64,000 nt of DNA from Paguma larvata (GCA_030068075.1 CM057829.1:89637889-89701888), one strand, 5' to 3'. Shown: positions 46,243 through 58,320, counted from the stretch's first letter. Translations and numbers: made by a program. Notes: generated by a model not told the origin, from the sequence alone.

Positions 46243-48186
46243 GTATAAAATTGTAGTTTATATAATAAAAGTATATTATGTAATTATTACATAATTTCAA
46301 ATAAGAATTAAAATTAAAATTAAAAACAATTTTCATAGAATAGGTTCATTGTTAGTAATATTTTCTAATTCTGCATGAACTCAGGACCCAAGACTCTGAA
46401 TTAGTTGTTTGAGTTATGAATGTTACTCTTGACTTTGTCATCTGGTGATCATAAATTAGGGAAAATAATTAAATTCCACTGAGGCTTTACTTCCATTTCT
46501 ATAGAATGCGTATTTCTTGCTATGTGTCTATATTCCAAGGATAATATTGGAATTAATAGGAAAATGTATAGAACTCTGCGCTTAATAGCAGAAAAGGACT
46601 TTTGGAATTAAAAGTGTAATTGTTTATTTACTGTATATGTGTGAAACAAAGTAATATTTGTTAATTTCATGTATATTCAACTTCTTAACTGTACGTCAAC
46701 ATTTAAGATAGTCTGTCTTTTCTAAATTACTCTCAAATACTCTTCTTCAGAATGCACTTGAAACTATTATAAACAGATTGAAAAGGATTTATTATCTAAT
46801 AGAACAGAATTTTTCTGAGTTGGTAGTTTTATAGAAAAATAACTCCATAGTTTCCGTTTCTTCTTTAAAATCAGGAGTTTGATTGGGATTATCCAATATC
46901 CAGAATACAAGTAGGAAACAAATTACAGCTAAAATAAAAAATAATAAGCAAAGAACCCATGCTGGGTCCTTCAGTTTAGCATTTTTCACAACTGCATAAT
47001 TTTTCTAGTTTGTATTCACGAACATTTTCAGGAAACTCTATACTTCATTCATTCATCTGTCTGTGATAAACTTTTAGCTGTTATTGAAGTTTTGTATTTA
47101 AAGTCACACAGTGTCTGTATTTGATCCATTTGTGTTGATTCAGGAAAGTTTCATAAACCAGATTTGTTGCAGTTGTTTGGGATAGGTAAGTGGGACTTTT
47201 CTGTGATAACACTGGCATCTTTATCAAGGAGCTGTGTTAGGCAGTCTTTCTGGGGCTTACTCTTTAAGGCATAAGATAAACTTTGGTGCCACCCTTACAT
47301 CATTAACTTCATCATCTTTCTCAAGGTGTTTCTAACTACCTTTGACAATTTTTTCCCAAGATCTAACCCAGTGTTGGGGTCTCAGCATAGAGGTGGATAG
47401 AGAGAGATAAAGATGTCTCCTTCTCCCCCAGCAGCCACGTTAGAGAACCCAAGGGACCATTTGGAAAAAAAAAGTTTTATAATATGCTTTTATATTGGGA
47501 ATGTTTTTAAAGTTTTCAACACTTCAAAATATGAAATTTATTAGGAAAATTTCTTGGATGTTGAGGATAATGAGGTTTTGCATCAGCGATTCCAAACCCT
47601 CAAGAGTAGGATGAGGAGAGGCAGTCTCAAGATTTTTATGATAACTTATAGCAGGAAGGGACTAAATACAGGTTGAAAAACACTTTCTATCTTAAGTCTA
47701 ATTTCGGGGTTTCCTGGAGCATCCTGCCAATCATACCAGAACTAATGTTGGAGTAGGTAAAGATATAGTTGAGTTCTTGCCTCCCATGGGTGAAGGACAG
47801 ACATGGGTTTTCCATTCAGTTATCTTTCCATGAGGATTCTAGATTGATTTCTCAAGAAGCCTTCCTGGAGATCAGGGGTAATGTTCTAATCACTCATCTT
47901 CATCTTGTTCTTTAAAATACATTTCTCTTCCTTTTGCTGTTCCATACCTCCACTGTCCTTTAAGATCTGGTCCAAGTTTTGCTTCTTCCAAAGGGTCTGT
48001 TTCTAGGTAGGGATTCTATAGGATAAATTTAAGCATCAACAACAAACTTTGATCAGATCAATGACTCCCAAACCTTGTTTCACTCAGAGTGGAAGGAGCT
48101 TTAAATAATTTAAATTCCTGGTTCCCAAACCTAGGTATTTTGTGTATTAAAATATTTCATTTTTCACAACTGTATAGTTGTAGTAC

Positions 48187-48207
48187 TTTTTTTTTTTTTT
48201 TTTTTTC
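48187..48207. repeat. Poly(T) run
   Basis: Over twenty consecutive T, possibly the complement of a retroposon A tail, but no element body was identified on its right. Confidence 0.8.
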
Positions 48208-48282
48208 CGGAAAGCTCCTAAGAGTTAAAACTCTCAGGCAGGTCGAAAATAGATTACTGAGCTAGATACTTAAAAGAGTTTT

Positions 48283-48498
48283 GGAGGCACCTGAATGGCT
48301 CAGTCAGTTAAGTGTCTGACTTCGGATCAGGTCATGATCTCACAGACTGTGGGTTCAAGCCCCGTGTTGGGCTCTGTACCTCCAGGCTAAGAGCCTGGAG
48401 CCTGCTTTAGATTCTGTATCTCCTGCTCTCTCTCTGCCCTTCCTCTGCTCATGCTCTGTCTCTCTCTCTCTCAAAAATAAACATTAAAAAATTAAAAA
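48283..48498 (+). mobile_element. Carnivore tRNA-Lys SINE (SINEC)
   Basis: First carnivore SINE after the near 20-kb gap. Head 'ggaggcacctgaatggctcagtcag', body 'gagcctggagcctgctttagattctg', CT tract, tail. Target-site duplication aaaagagtttt at 48272-48282 and 48499-48509. Confidence 0.95.
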
Positions 48499-48509
48499 AA
48501 AAGAGTTTT

Positions 48510-50687
48510 AAGCTTAAAATTTATAATTCCTATGTTTATGATGGTCAGAGGTATAAGTTTTCTGGATTGGCATTGAATAATCATGACTAGACTGTATAAA
48601 ACAATGAGTAAATTTTGTAGATAAGGGTTGTAGCTTAGATATTTTGGCATTCTCACAACATACATAGTGTTGGGCTCTCAGCATACCGCTGAAAAGCTGA
48701 CTGATTCTTTAAAATCTAAGCATTTAGAATATTCATACTCACATAACTGACCCCACATCCCAAAGGGATCTTGAACAGGTGTTATTTTATAAATAATGTC
48801 TAAGATGATGTATAGTTTTGAGACCTTCCTTCTTAACCTCCTACCAAAAGAGCCCCTGATGAATCAGTTTATATTTTTGTTTCCCCAAAATCTATCAGAA
48901 AAAAAATTCCAGTAGACAGCTGGTCTCATTGAGAGGACACGGACTCAGTTGCCATGAGTACATGCAAATGGCCTAGAATTTAGGCTAAAAATAGAGTCCA
49001 GCCTAGGTGGTGTTCATTAGAAGCCTTTTGGACTTACCCCAGCTCACCCTTACCCCCAGCTTCATTGCTCTGATTGCAGTATCTCAGTCATTGTTAGGCC
49101 ATGGAGCCAAAAGTTGAAATCTGGACACATGTGTGAAATGAAACCAGAATATTCTTATATTTGTTTAAATAAGATATACAGTGTCAAAAATTCTATATGC
49201 CACTTTATTATTAAAACTTATAATATCTTTATCTATTCAAATTATTGGTATCTAAGTATTTTCCATATTTATTGCCTGTTAGGTAAAACATCAGTTTATT
49301 AAGTATATTTCTATAATTTAAGTTGCCGTCTGGAGACTATACAGAATTATGTATAGAAGACACCATATTGATGGTACAATTTAAAAGTAGTACACTATAG
49401 ATTGGTTAGTCTAATGTATCAAAATCATCATAATCACATGCTAATCAAAATTTTAAGATAAATATTGAAGACATTCATCAGAATAAGTTTACTAGCCCTC
49501 AGTTTTCTTTTTAATAGGGCTTAACTATGTTTACCAATATGTGTTAAAATATTGTAAATTCTTTTAATTAGAATAGTTCAGAGGGGATTTAACAATTGAG
49601 AACATATAAATATGTAATTTCAGAAAAATGGATCTACTAGTATACAGCTCTCTGGAAGACAAATTATGAAAAATTATTTTATATGACATGAATTTCACAG
49701 TAAGTTTTATTCATATGTATTCCAGAATTACTTTGCCTTTCACCTCTCCATTTGTGAAGGATGAAATTATAAATATGTAGGATATATGAAATGTTAACAA
49801 TAGAGAAAATATTAATACATTTACATTTACTTAAGGATACTCATTTATTGGCTTTAGGTAGGAATCTCTGACTTTATTAAATTCGATAGCCACAAGCAAA
49901 TATTAGTGGTGGTGAATATCTCAACGTTCTTTGGATTTCGTATATCTTTGATTTCTTAGCAGGTAGCCAGACTACATCAGCATTTTAAATACAAACTAGG
50001 ATAGAATCTTAGCTAAGATTTCAAAGTACTTATTTTGCAAGTGAACTGTGGAGAGGATTTTAACCCTCCAATTTGTTTATTGTTCTTCCATATTGAATAT
50101 ATTATAAGGCCACTAAGCTTGAGTATTAAAGAAATCACTATGTATTAATCAGAAAAAGTCCTATTTAGTACAAGTAATCTCTCTTCCTCCCTTTTATTAC
50201 AATTATTCTTCAAGAAAGAGTAATTAAATTGTTTATAAAGAGATAAAATAATGCTTTATACTATGGTTGTAAGGAGGATGCTGAAAACGTACTATCAACT
50301 CTCAATTTTAACCCCAGTTTTAATTTGAATCAGTTCAAGTATTTATTCAGCATTGGTATCTGGTCCAGTTCTTTGATTATTGAGATAATATAATAATTGG
50401 GAAGTAAGATATAATTAAAGCTTCAGTGAGTAGGAAAATTTCCCTAAAATATGGTTGATTATTTAAAGAAATATATGAAAGTCCTAATGATGTCCTGCTT
50501 TTCCTGATAGGCAGAAAGATGCATGTTTTTTCTATTCCATACTATAGGTCTGTTTCAATATTTTATTTCAATACCTTGCTAGAATTGAAGAAACACCTTA
50601 TTGATCTTTACGAAATTTACATTTAGGTTGATTAATCAAAATGAACATATATGGAAATTACTTTCCATTAATATTTAGAGTATACAC
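48510..50687. other. AT-rich intron DNA, nothing recognised
   Basis: Long AT-rich stretch with no CpG, no supported frame and no repeat family I can name. Confidence 0.4.
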
Positions 50688-50730
50688 TCTAATATATATA
50701 TATATACTACATATATATTGTAATATATAT
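50688..50730. repeat. (TA)n-rich simple repeat
   Basis: TATATATATATATA with ACTAC and GTAA interruptions. Confidence 0.8.
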
Positions 50731-50804
50731 TTCTAATATCTATCTATGTCTATATATCTATGATATTTATGTCTCTGTGCAAGCTACCAATGCTCCAATT
50801 CATT

Positions 50805-50995
50805 TTCCATCCATTCATTCTTTTGATTATTCATTTAACAAATGTTTAATTGATTACCATATGCCAGATACTGTACTGGGCTCTAGGACATTTAAGACAT
50901 CTCATATTCTATAGATATAAGTAGCCAAATAAAAGAAAACAATGTGACAAGTCTGCACAGTAATAGGTAAATAAGTATTCTAATACGATGAGAAA
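50805..50995 (-). mobile_element. L2 LINE 3'-end fragment, reverse orientation
   Basis: 'ccattcattcttttgattattcatttaacaaatgtttaattgattaccatatgccagatactgtactgggctctaggac' is the complement of the L2 3' end ('...gcctggcacatagtagg...aataaatgtttgttgaatgaatg'). Confidence 0.65.
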
Positions 50996-51295
50996 CATCT
51001 GGCTACGTCTACAAAGAAGGGTTTCTAAAACACGTTGTTTCATCTTTCTCTAAGACTTGTGATCCACTGAGGTTTTACTCTGAAATTCCATTGTTAAAAT
51101 CAGATTAGGATGACTATACTGTTTGTGTTCCTTCTCTTCACTGGACCCGGCCCCAGAAATCTTTAGCTGAGCCTCCTGTCTCAAAGCATAGCGATGCCAT
51201 TAATGTATTTATTCTGTATACACATACACAGACAGAGGCAGATTTAGAGAGAGAGGAGGAGAGCTAGTCTAAATTATTTTAAGTATTTGAGTACT

Positions 51296-51760
51296 GTATT
51301 ACTTAGGATTTAGACTCAGTGACATATCACAGAAATATCCCTCCACTCCCTGGAAAATTAAAACAAAACAAGATAGTTGTTCACTTCTCTTTCACACAAA
51401 AGTCCGGATTTGGGTAGTTCAGGGATGATATAGCAGATCTGTGGCTTTCTGGGGTCCACGGTGTTTCCAGTCCTCTAGTCTAGCATCTATGTCTGTCATC
51501 TGATATGCCCTTTCTCATGGTCTGAAGTGGAGCTCTAGTTATCTCGTGCACCTTCCCAACAGCAAGATGGACAGACACCTCCTAGATGTGGTACACACCA
51601 TTTTACCTAACATCCTACTAGCAGGAACTTGGTCATGTGGCTACACCTGGGCACACAGGAAGCTGAGTGGAAGCCTTATTACAGGAAATGTTGAATAGCT
51701 GAAAATATCAGGGTCTGTTCCTTTAGAAGACATGGAGAGTGAATATTGAAGGAACCGCTG
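51296..51760. mobile_element. Old mammalian interspersed repeat, class uncertain
   Basis: 'gttcacttctctttcacacaaaagtccggatttgggtagttcagggatgatatagcagatctgtggc' and 'ggaacttggtcatgtggctacacctgggcacacaggaagctgagtgg' match a common ancient repeat whose end reads '...agaacttagtcacatggccacacctagctgcaagggaggctgggaaatg'. I recognise the text but not the family name with certainty. Confidence 0.45.
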
Positions 51761-51822
51761 GTATTCTCTGCCACAGGCATCCAATTAAACATTTTGGGAA
51801 GGAACTTTAAAAAGTCTTAAAC

Positions 51823-51851
51823 TGTGTGTGTATGTATGTGTGTGTGTGTGT
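51823..51851. repeat. (TG)n / (TATG)n simple repeat
   Basis: TGTGTGTGTATGTATGTGTGTGTGTGTG, interrupted. Confidence 0.9.
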
Positions 51852-51859
51852 TTAGTCAT

Positions 51860-52275
51860 AAAGTAATGCTTTGTAGCACATTTGGAGAATATACAGAACT
51901 ATAAAAATGAAAATAAAACCTCTCATAATTATGACATTCAGCCCAAACTGCTATTATTAGTTTCTACTTACTAGTTTTCTAAAAAAAATTAAAAGAAAAT
52001 ACTTCAGTTGATTGTAAGAGTAACACCTATCTATTGCAGAAAACAGAAGACATATAGAAAATATAATGTAAGTATATATCACCTATTACCTCACCATAGG
52101 TGACATTTTGAGATTTAATCTTGAGTCTTAATGTACATGCTTGTTACTTAATTTTTTTTTTCATTCACCAGTTTATTGGGATATTTTTCTGTCATCAAAT
52201 ATTTTTCTGTAACAGTTTTTAACAGTGTCTGATATTCCATTGTATAGATGCTCATCATTTATTAAACAATCCCTC
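51860..52275 (-). mobile_element. LINE-1-like 3' fragment, reverse orientation
   Basis: 'agaaaacagaagacatatagaaaatataatgtaagtatatatcacctattacctcaccataggtgacattttg' and 'gtctgatattccattgtatagatgctcatcatttattaaacaatccc' fit the complement of an old L1 3' region. Confidence 0.5.
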
Positions 52276-52279
52276 TATT

Positions 52280-52535
52280 ATAGGGTCATGAGCTTGGGTT
52301 TTGGATTCAGACATAGCTGAGTTTGAACTTGACTCTGCTGCTTTCAGCTATATGATTGGCACATGCTGCTGAGTCTTCTTAATTTTTGGTTTCCTTACCT
52401 GTAAAATGAGAATATTAATATTATCCACCATATATAGTTATTCTTGGGATTAAAAGAGATCTAATACACATATAGTGCTTAGCGACATGCCTGGCATGTA
52501 TACCTAATAAGTGTTAATATAATCAATCATTTAAT
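52280..52535 (+). mobile_element. MIR element
   Basis: 'ttatagggtcatgagcttgggttttggattcagacatagctgagtttgaacttgactctgctgc' through 'tggtttccttacctgtaaaatgagaatattaatattatccacc' to 'gtgcttagcgacatgcctggcatgtatacctaataagtgttaatat' follows the whole MIR. Confidence 0.85.
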
Positions 52536-53819
52536 TAGTTTTGTCCATAAAGTACTTGATAGCTGTAATTGGCTCAGGCTTGTTTAGATCAGAAACTTGT
52601 AGATCTTTTGATATTCTCACAAGGGTGGTTGGACCCCACAGAAATCTTGTGAGGTCTTTTAGGCCAGTGGTATGCCCTTTAAGAACATGAGGGGCCAGAT
52701 GGTCAACCAGAATCCAGTAGACTCTTAAATAGGTAACATATAAATATCATGGTTTTTCTCTGCAGTCGTAGGGTAGGCCTGGCCCTCTCTGCCTGCTTCC
52801 AAGGATGAAGCCCCACAGCACTGATGATGAGGTGGGGTGGGGGAGGGGCAGCGATGGTTTCACAGCCCTCCTCTCTCTGCTTTCTGATTTGCTAAGCAAA
52901 TTCCAGGTGTTTTACTTGCTAATCACATTATCATCCCTGATGCTTAATTATTTTCTGTAGGGAAATAGAGTTGTTTGGGGCTTTCAGGAAATTAAATTGA
53001 ACTTCAAAAGCCACTTCCACATAACAATTAACATTTTGAAATGGGTAATTCCTCAGAGTTTGTTGCCAGGTTTACCCAGTTTTTTTTTTTTTTTTCTCTT
53101 TAAAGGGCATTCTCTTAAATAGTAGATTTATTTGTTCTATTTACTTGAGATCATATTTTTTAAAAGTGGACATGTTAAGGCTTTGTAAATCCCTAGTAAA
53201 ATGATATAAAAATGAATGGCTGGGGCCTTTAAGTCAGAATAATGCTGTAATCTACAGAGTGGGAAATTGTAGGTGTTCATCTGGGTTCTATATTTGAGTG
53301 GAGCCTATGTCACTGGAAGGAGATATCTCTTGGCCTGCTCAGAGGAAAGGAAGTGAGTCCCTGTTAGGACAGCAACAATGCCTGAGGGTGACTTCCATAT
53401 GCATAAGAAGGCAAATTTTCATGGTGGACACTATCCCCATCCTTTAATAGTCTGTATAACCTCAGCACTAATATTTTCAATCCCATTTTAACAAGATGAT
53501 AAGACACATATTCTAGAGATTCTGTGTGTCCTAAACATCCCTTCTCTAGTTACCCTGCAGTGCTCTTCTTAATCATTTAGGTTGCCTTCAAGTTCAATAT
53601 TTTCTGATTTGCCTATACCTCGATACATCCACAGTGGGATCTTAAATCCCAATCACTCCACCTCTCCCTAAAAGGATGTGGGTGCAGAATTCTTCTTTGA
53701 TATTGCCACACATCAGCCTTTAAGAGCTGTTTCCAGATTATGAGAGCCACAGCCCGTTGCCAATAGCCTGTTTTTGCCGAGAGACTGACTCCAGACTGAT
53801 CTGAAAAAGGCATGGACAA
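52536..53819. other. Intron DNA; candidate conserved block at 52880-53250
   Basis: From 52880 to 53250 the text is repeat-free and rich in AATTA/TTAAAT words ('gatgcttaattattttctgtagg', 'aattaaattgaacttcaaaagccacttccacataacaattaacattttgaaatgggtaattcc'), suggestive of a conserved element. Not tested. Confidence 0.35.
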
Positions 53820-53821
53820 TA

Positions 53822-53995
53822 TGGTCTGAATGATTGGGATTCCAGGGCCAGTTCCATCACTTACAAAGTGTGTAACCTAAGGCAAGTTACTCAACCTTTG
53901 TGTCTCACTTTTCTTATTTAAGAGTTAAGGATAATAACACCTCACTTATAGGATTCTTGTGGGGGGGGGTTAAATAAGCCCTTGCATTTAGAAGC
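53822..53995 (+). mobile_element. MIR element
   Basis: 'ttccatcacttacaaagtgtgtaacctaaggcaagttactcaacctttgtgtctcacttttcttatttaagagttaaggataataacacctcacttataggattcttgtg' is a clear MIR core in sense orientation. Confidence 0.8.
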
Positions 53996-55635
53996 ATCCA
54001 AAAACATCTCTTTCCTTTTTTTTTTATCCTGAAAATCTGAGTGTAGAAGAGCCGTTGAACAGTAGGTTAGGTCTATATTCTATAAGAGCGTGTCTGTCAA
54101 ATGCAGAGCTCTATGTGTTTATTGACTGCTAGCTTCAGCTTCTGTGCAGCTGAGATACAAATTCAGCTCTAGGCTTTTATCCCCAGATCTGAGAGGAGGA
54201 AGGCAGGTACCTGTAATTATAGCAGCAGTGATGAGTTGCAGCTGAATTGCATAGTGTGTTAAGGCTTTTCTCTGCTGCTTGGCTTGGGTATTGCTATAGT
54301 GATTCTGGGAGTAACAGGCAGTATTTTAGTAAGTATTTGTCTTTCTATTATCCATCCTAACATAATCCTAGAATCTCCACAGACATGCAAGAGTTCTTTT
54401 GTTGCTCTCTGGCAGCAGATAAAAGGGTCTATTATGATAAAGTGGTCTGTGCAGAGTTTAACAGCCCTTAAAGGGACTGGCACTTCGATTACATACATAT
54501 GGAGGGATAGAGTAAAGATGGTTTTTTCCACTGATGTTTGTAAAATCTTAGATTCAAGTTTCCATGAATCAAAATACTGCCCTACAGAAGTCTAAGACTC
54601 TAAGCCTTGCAAATGCTTGTCTCTTGTTTCTTCATTTATTTTCTTCTTGTTGATTGGTCAAGAAGACAGCCGTCCAGTAACGGTATGAGGGGGTGGTTGG
54701 ATTTTCTGTGTGGGTGATAGTTGAGCAGGTGAGGTTAGGTTGGAGGGGGACTCCTTTGTTCCCTCTGCTAATCCCCTTTAATCAATTACTCTGTTCCTCT
54801 TTCCCCCAGTTCTCATAATAGAACATTGGTGTTCCTAACACCAATTGAATGAGAAATAGCTACTCTAAACAGCATCTGCAGAATGACATTTATGAAATCT
54901 AAAAGAAAATGAGCCCTCAAACCCAGGTAATTTACCATTTTCTCTCATTCATTTGAGAGCCCCAGTAACCGGGTCACCTTGACATGCCAAAGGGATTTAA
55001 AATCTTTACCAGAACTTATTGAATGGCTATTTTAATATGGTCATGTCTACATGACTTCACTAGCCTTTAAGAACAGAGATGAGTCTCACCTGGCTGTGTC
55101 CAAGATAGGAATGAAGAAAGCCTTTTATACAGCTTACATTGTTTTCTCTCTTAGCCTTCTCTGACTCATTCCTTCCCTGTGGTGGACTGCTATGATGCCT
55201 TGTCTTTTTTCCTCTTCCTCAACCTAGCCAGCAGGTTGACTTTACTCACTTCCTTTATCTTATTCTATCACATGATCTATCCTTCATTTGGGTGTAGGGT
55301 CTTTTCCTATCACCCTTCTGCTTTTTTAGGATTCACATCCATTTATTTCTACCCATAATCATCCTATTCTCAGTGTGTCTCTTTCCCTCTTTTTGTAGCT
55401 GGTGGCTTTGTTAAATAACCCAAATGTCACAGAGGCCTGCACAGAGAGGGTAGGGTGGTAGTGGAGGTATTTGGGCCATCTGGTAGCATAGAAGGATGGC
55501 CGAGGTGCTGACATAGAATGTGCAGCTGCAGTGACCGCACTGCATAGACTCTAAGTTAACACACAGGTGTGATGTATATGAGTGGACTTACAGGGACAGT
55601 GGGATAGCGTGGTGGAAACTGGGACTCTTCACTAC
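53996..55635. other. Intron DNA, no gene recognised
   Basis: Contains a small perfect hairpin (54825-54845). The complementary frames at 54259-54595 on both strands are mutually antisense chance frames without domains. Confidence 0.4.
54825..54845. repeat. Perfect 9-base inverted repeat with 3-base loop
   Basis: ATTGGTGTT-cct-AACACCAAT. Both arms carry a CCAAT/ATTGG word in inverted arrangement. Confidence 0.9.
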
Positions 55636-55639
55636 ATAT

Positions 55640-55840
55640 TACACAAATAATACTTGCGTATGCTTTACATTTTATATGCATTTGTACACACAATGTTTAA
55701 TCCCCTAATAAGCCAAAGAAGTAGGTGCTGTTAATTTCCTTTCCTAGTTGGGAGTACAGGCAGGCTAGATAAGTTTCCCCAACTATCCCAAATATTGAGG
55801 AGTTTAAAGCTGATTTAGACTTTCAACACTAAGTCTTCTG
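55640..55840 (-). mobile_element. MIR fragment, reverse orientation
   Basis: 'tgctttacattttatatgcatttgtacacacaatgtttaatcccctaataagccaaagaagtaggtgctgttaatttcctttcctag' fits the complement of the MIR core. Confidence 0.5.
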
Positions 55841-56134
55841 ATCCTTTCATTTGAATAACTTTTAGTGGAGTTTAGTTGAATCGTGCTACTGTTAGATTGG
55901 GATGTGCGGTTCTCCAAGTGTACAGTTGGAACTACAGCAGGTGTTGCCTGTTGTAACATCGTCCTCAGCAGCAAGAGCCATTTCCGTTCTGAAATAATTC
56001 TCAAGTAGCCTTTCCCAATTTTGGTTTTCTTATTACATAGAGAAAACACATAGAAGAATGGGAGTTATTCTAATTTCTAGAGTGTGACACAATGTTAAGA
56101 GGATAGTGATAACGGTGAAATTGGTAATAACGAC

Positions 56135-56370
56135 GATGGTTACTCTTCATCGAATACCTACAACCGGATACAATGCAGATGTTTTTTATATATTATTTTA
56201 TTCGACCCTCACAGCAAGGTCATTACCCCCATTTTAGATACAAGAAGACTGAGGCTCCAAGAAGGTAAGCTATTTATCCAGGACTCCACACCTAGTAAGT
56301 GCTGGAGTGAAAATTAAATGTGGGTCTGACTGGCTTCAGAGCCTAGGTTGTCTAGTTTATCACATCCTCT
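56135..56370 (-). mobile_element. MIR element, reverse orientation
   Basis: 'ttattcgaccctcacagcaaggtcattacccccattttagatacaagaagactgaggctccaagaaggtaagc...tccacacctagtaagtgctggagtg...gtgggtctgactggcttcagagcc' is a long, clear reverse MIR. Confidence 0.85.
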
Positions 56371-56539
56371 TATTCTGGCTTCTGGATATGGATAAACTCA
56401 AAGAATTTAAATGCCTACATTATATTATCTGTTCATTTATATATATTAACTCATAAACACATTAGGTCAAATCATATAAAATTGCTAATATTTGGCCTTT
56501 TTGGACCAAGAAAAATGATAATTATGTGGAATTTAATGT

Positions 56540-56726
56540 AGTGTTTCTCAAAATGTGGTCTCTGGACTACTGACACCAGTAGTGCCTGAGAACTTGTTAA
56601 AAATGCAGATTCTCACATCCCACCCCAGATCTACTGTATCAGAAATCAAGGATGGGATTTAGCAGTCTGTGGTGTAACAAAACCTCCAGTGATTCGGGTA
56701 CCCACTAAAATATGAGAGCCACTGGT
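56540..56726 (+). mobile_element. MER5A-like hAT-Charlie DNA transposon
   Basis: 'agtgtttctcaaaatgtggtctctggac...gtgcctgagaacttgttaaaaatgcagattctcacatcccaccccagatctactgtatcagaaatcaagg...gagagccactg'. Terminal inverted repeats (agtg-ttctcaaa / gagagccactg) and length of about 187 fit MER5A. Non-autonomous, no coding capacity. Confidence 0.88.
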
Positions 56727-57609
56727 TAACATATTTATTGAGTTGCTACTCTGCCAGGTGCTGTGTTAGTCATTGTTTTTATAGCATGAAAAGAAACGAC
56801 CATGGTTTCAGCCCTCAGAGAATTTATACTTTACTGGAAAGGACAAAGTCTTGAGAAGCACACATATCATGTTGTTCTTTTTAGCGGTATTTATATTTTT
56901 ATTAAGATTTCTAGATCTCTCCCAAATGATTGGAGTCTTCAGAGGCAAAATTAAAGTGGGAAAAAAATCTATCTTCCCATGACATGGGTGGGCAAGACCA
57001 AGCAAGATGACACAGATCCAGGTAGGCTGTGGGAATGAAGGTGGGGCCAGCGCTCAGCACCATCAAATCCAGACAGCTTGGCCCCTTCTCTGCTCTCTCT
57101 CACTCTGTCTCTAGGGCATTTTGCATTTTGGCTCTGTTGCATTTTGAGGGCCCGTGGGGGATGGGAGGAGTACAATAAGTCCTCTTTTCACCAAGGGCCA
57201 CTAAGAATCTTTGAGGTAGGACTCGTTCAGCCTCCAGACAAGTTGGCTCATCAAGCTACAGATCTGCTGCTACCTCTTCCTCTGAAGAGCTTCGTTTTGT
57301 TGGCAGATGGCAAGATGTCAGAAAAGGCTTCATTCCAGAATATTGCATTCCAGAATTAAGCTATGCAGCTTGAAATATAGGATGGGTTACCTTTAGCAGC
57401 CTAGAGGTTGGTCTAGGGAGGCAAAGGACGGTGGGTATGAAGGGCAGTGATTGTGACCTTTCCATTTGTGGGTCTCCCCCAGTCTGAGGGGTGTTCCTTA
57501 ATATATACTCATTAACCCTTCGTATCCCAAAGGGAGACGTTTTTTATATTCTTGTATTGACCAAGAGTCCTGAAAGTTTAAAGAACATTACTTTGTTTAG
57601 AAATATTTT
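56727..57609. other. Intron DNA, nothing recognised
   Basis: Frames at 56808-57359 are unsupported. An expanded-spacing RE1-like arrangement near 57053-57080 is noted under findings. Confidence 0.4.
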
Positions 57610-57616
57610 AGTTAGA

Positions 57617-57855
57617 GTGGCACTTGCGTGGCTCACTCTGTTAAGCGACTGACTCCGGCTCAGGTCATGATCTTGCAGTTTGTGGGTTCAAGCCCCATTT
57701 CAGGCTCTGTGCTGACAGCTCAGAGCCTAGAGCCTGCTTCAGATTCTGTGTCTCCCTCTCTCTCTGCCCCTTCCCAGCTTGCACTCTGTCTCTCTCTCGC
57801 TCTCTCTCTCTCTCTAGCTCTCTAGGGAAATGAATAAAAATTAAAAAAAAATTAA
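57617..57855 (+). mobile_element. Carnivore tRNA-Lys SINE (SINEC)
   Basis: 'gtggcacttgcgtggctcactctgttaagcgactgactccggctcaggtcatgatc', 'gctgacagctcagagcctagagcctgcttcagattctgtg', extended (CT)n with GCTC and AGCTC interruptions. Target-site duplication agttaga at 57610-57616 and 57856-57862. Confidence 0.93.
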
Positions 57856-57862
57856 AGTTAGA

Positions 57863-58063
57863 ATCATCCTGAATTCTTATTTTCTTAATTCTTTACTAGC
57901 CAACTTTTTTAAATATTACTTAAGCACAAGTAATAGAGCTTGAGTAAATCCTGGGTTTTTGTTTGTTTGCTGAATTGTTTTTTCAAAGTCGTTTGTGCCA
58001 CTAAATTCACCCCCCAGGGAATAAACATCTACTTTGTATTCTCTTTTTAAAAAAAACAAAACA
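57863..58063. other. Short spacer between SINEs
   Basis: AT-rich intron sequence, nothing recognised. Confidence 0.5.
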
Positions 58064-58320
58064 GGGGCGCCTGGGTGGCTCAGTCGGTTGAGCGTCCGAC
58101 TTCAGCTCAGGTCATGATCTCGAGGTCAGGTCATGATCTCGAGGTCTGTGAGTTCGAGCCCCGCATCGGGCTCTGTGCTGACAGCTCAGAGCTTGGAGCC
58201 TGCTTCAGATTCTGTGTCTCCCTCTCTCTCTGCCCCTCCCCCACTCATGCTCTGTCTCTCTCTGTCTCAAAAATAAATAAACATTAAAAAATTAAAAAAA
58301 AAATAAAAAAATAAAAAAAA
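58064..58320 (+). mobile_element. Carnivore tRNA-Lys SINE (SINEC) with internal 19-base tandem duplication
   Basis: Near-consensus copy: 'ggggcgcctgggtggctcagtcggttgagcgtccgacttcagctc', 'gttcgagccccgcatcgggctctgtgctgacagctcagagc', CT tract, 'aaaaataaataaacattaaa'. The segment aggtcatgatctcgaggtc occurs twice in tandem (58109-58127, 58128-58146), between the two promoter-box regions of the tRNA-like head. Low divergence suggests a young copy. Target-site duplication is obscured by A-rich flanks. Confidence 0.95.

Larger units (their letters stand above)
45620..48270. other. Intron DNA, nothing recognised beyond simple repeats
   Basis: AT-rich. Contains a (CA)n tract (46222-46242) and a T23 run (about 48187-48207). 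A 65-codon minus-strand frame (46792-46989) encodes a hydrophobic stretch but has no support as a gene. Confidence 0.4.

Noticed and set aside
46792..46989. 65-codon minus-strand frame with a strongly hydrophobic, transmembrane-like stretch
   Set aside because: AT-rich sequence readily gives Phe/Leu/Ile runs; no splice sites, promoter or family recognised. Treated as a chance frame.
58064..58150. tRNA-Lys-like sequence heads
   Set aside because: These are SINE heads with A- and B-box remnants, not functional tRNA genes; each continues into SINE body and tail with target-site duplications.
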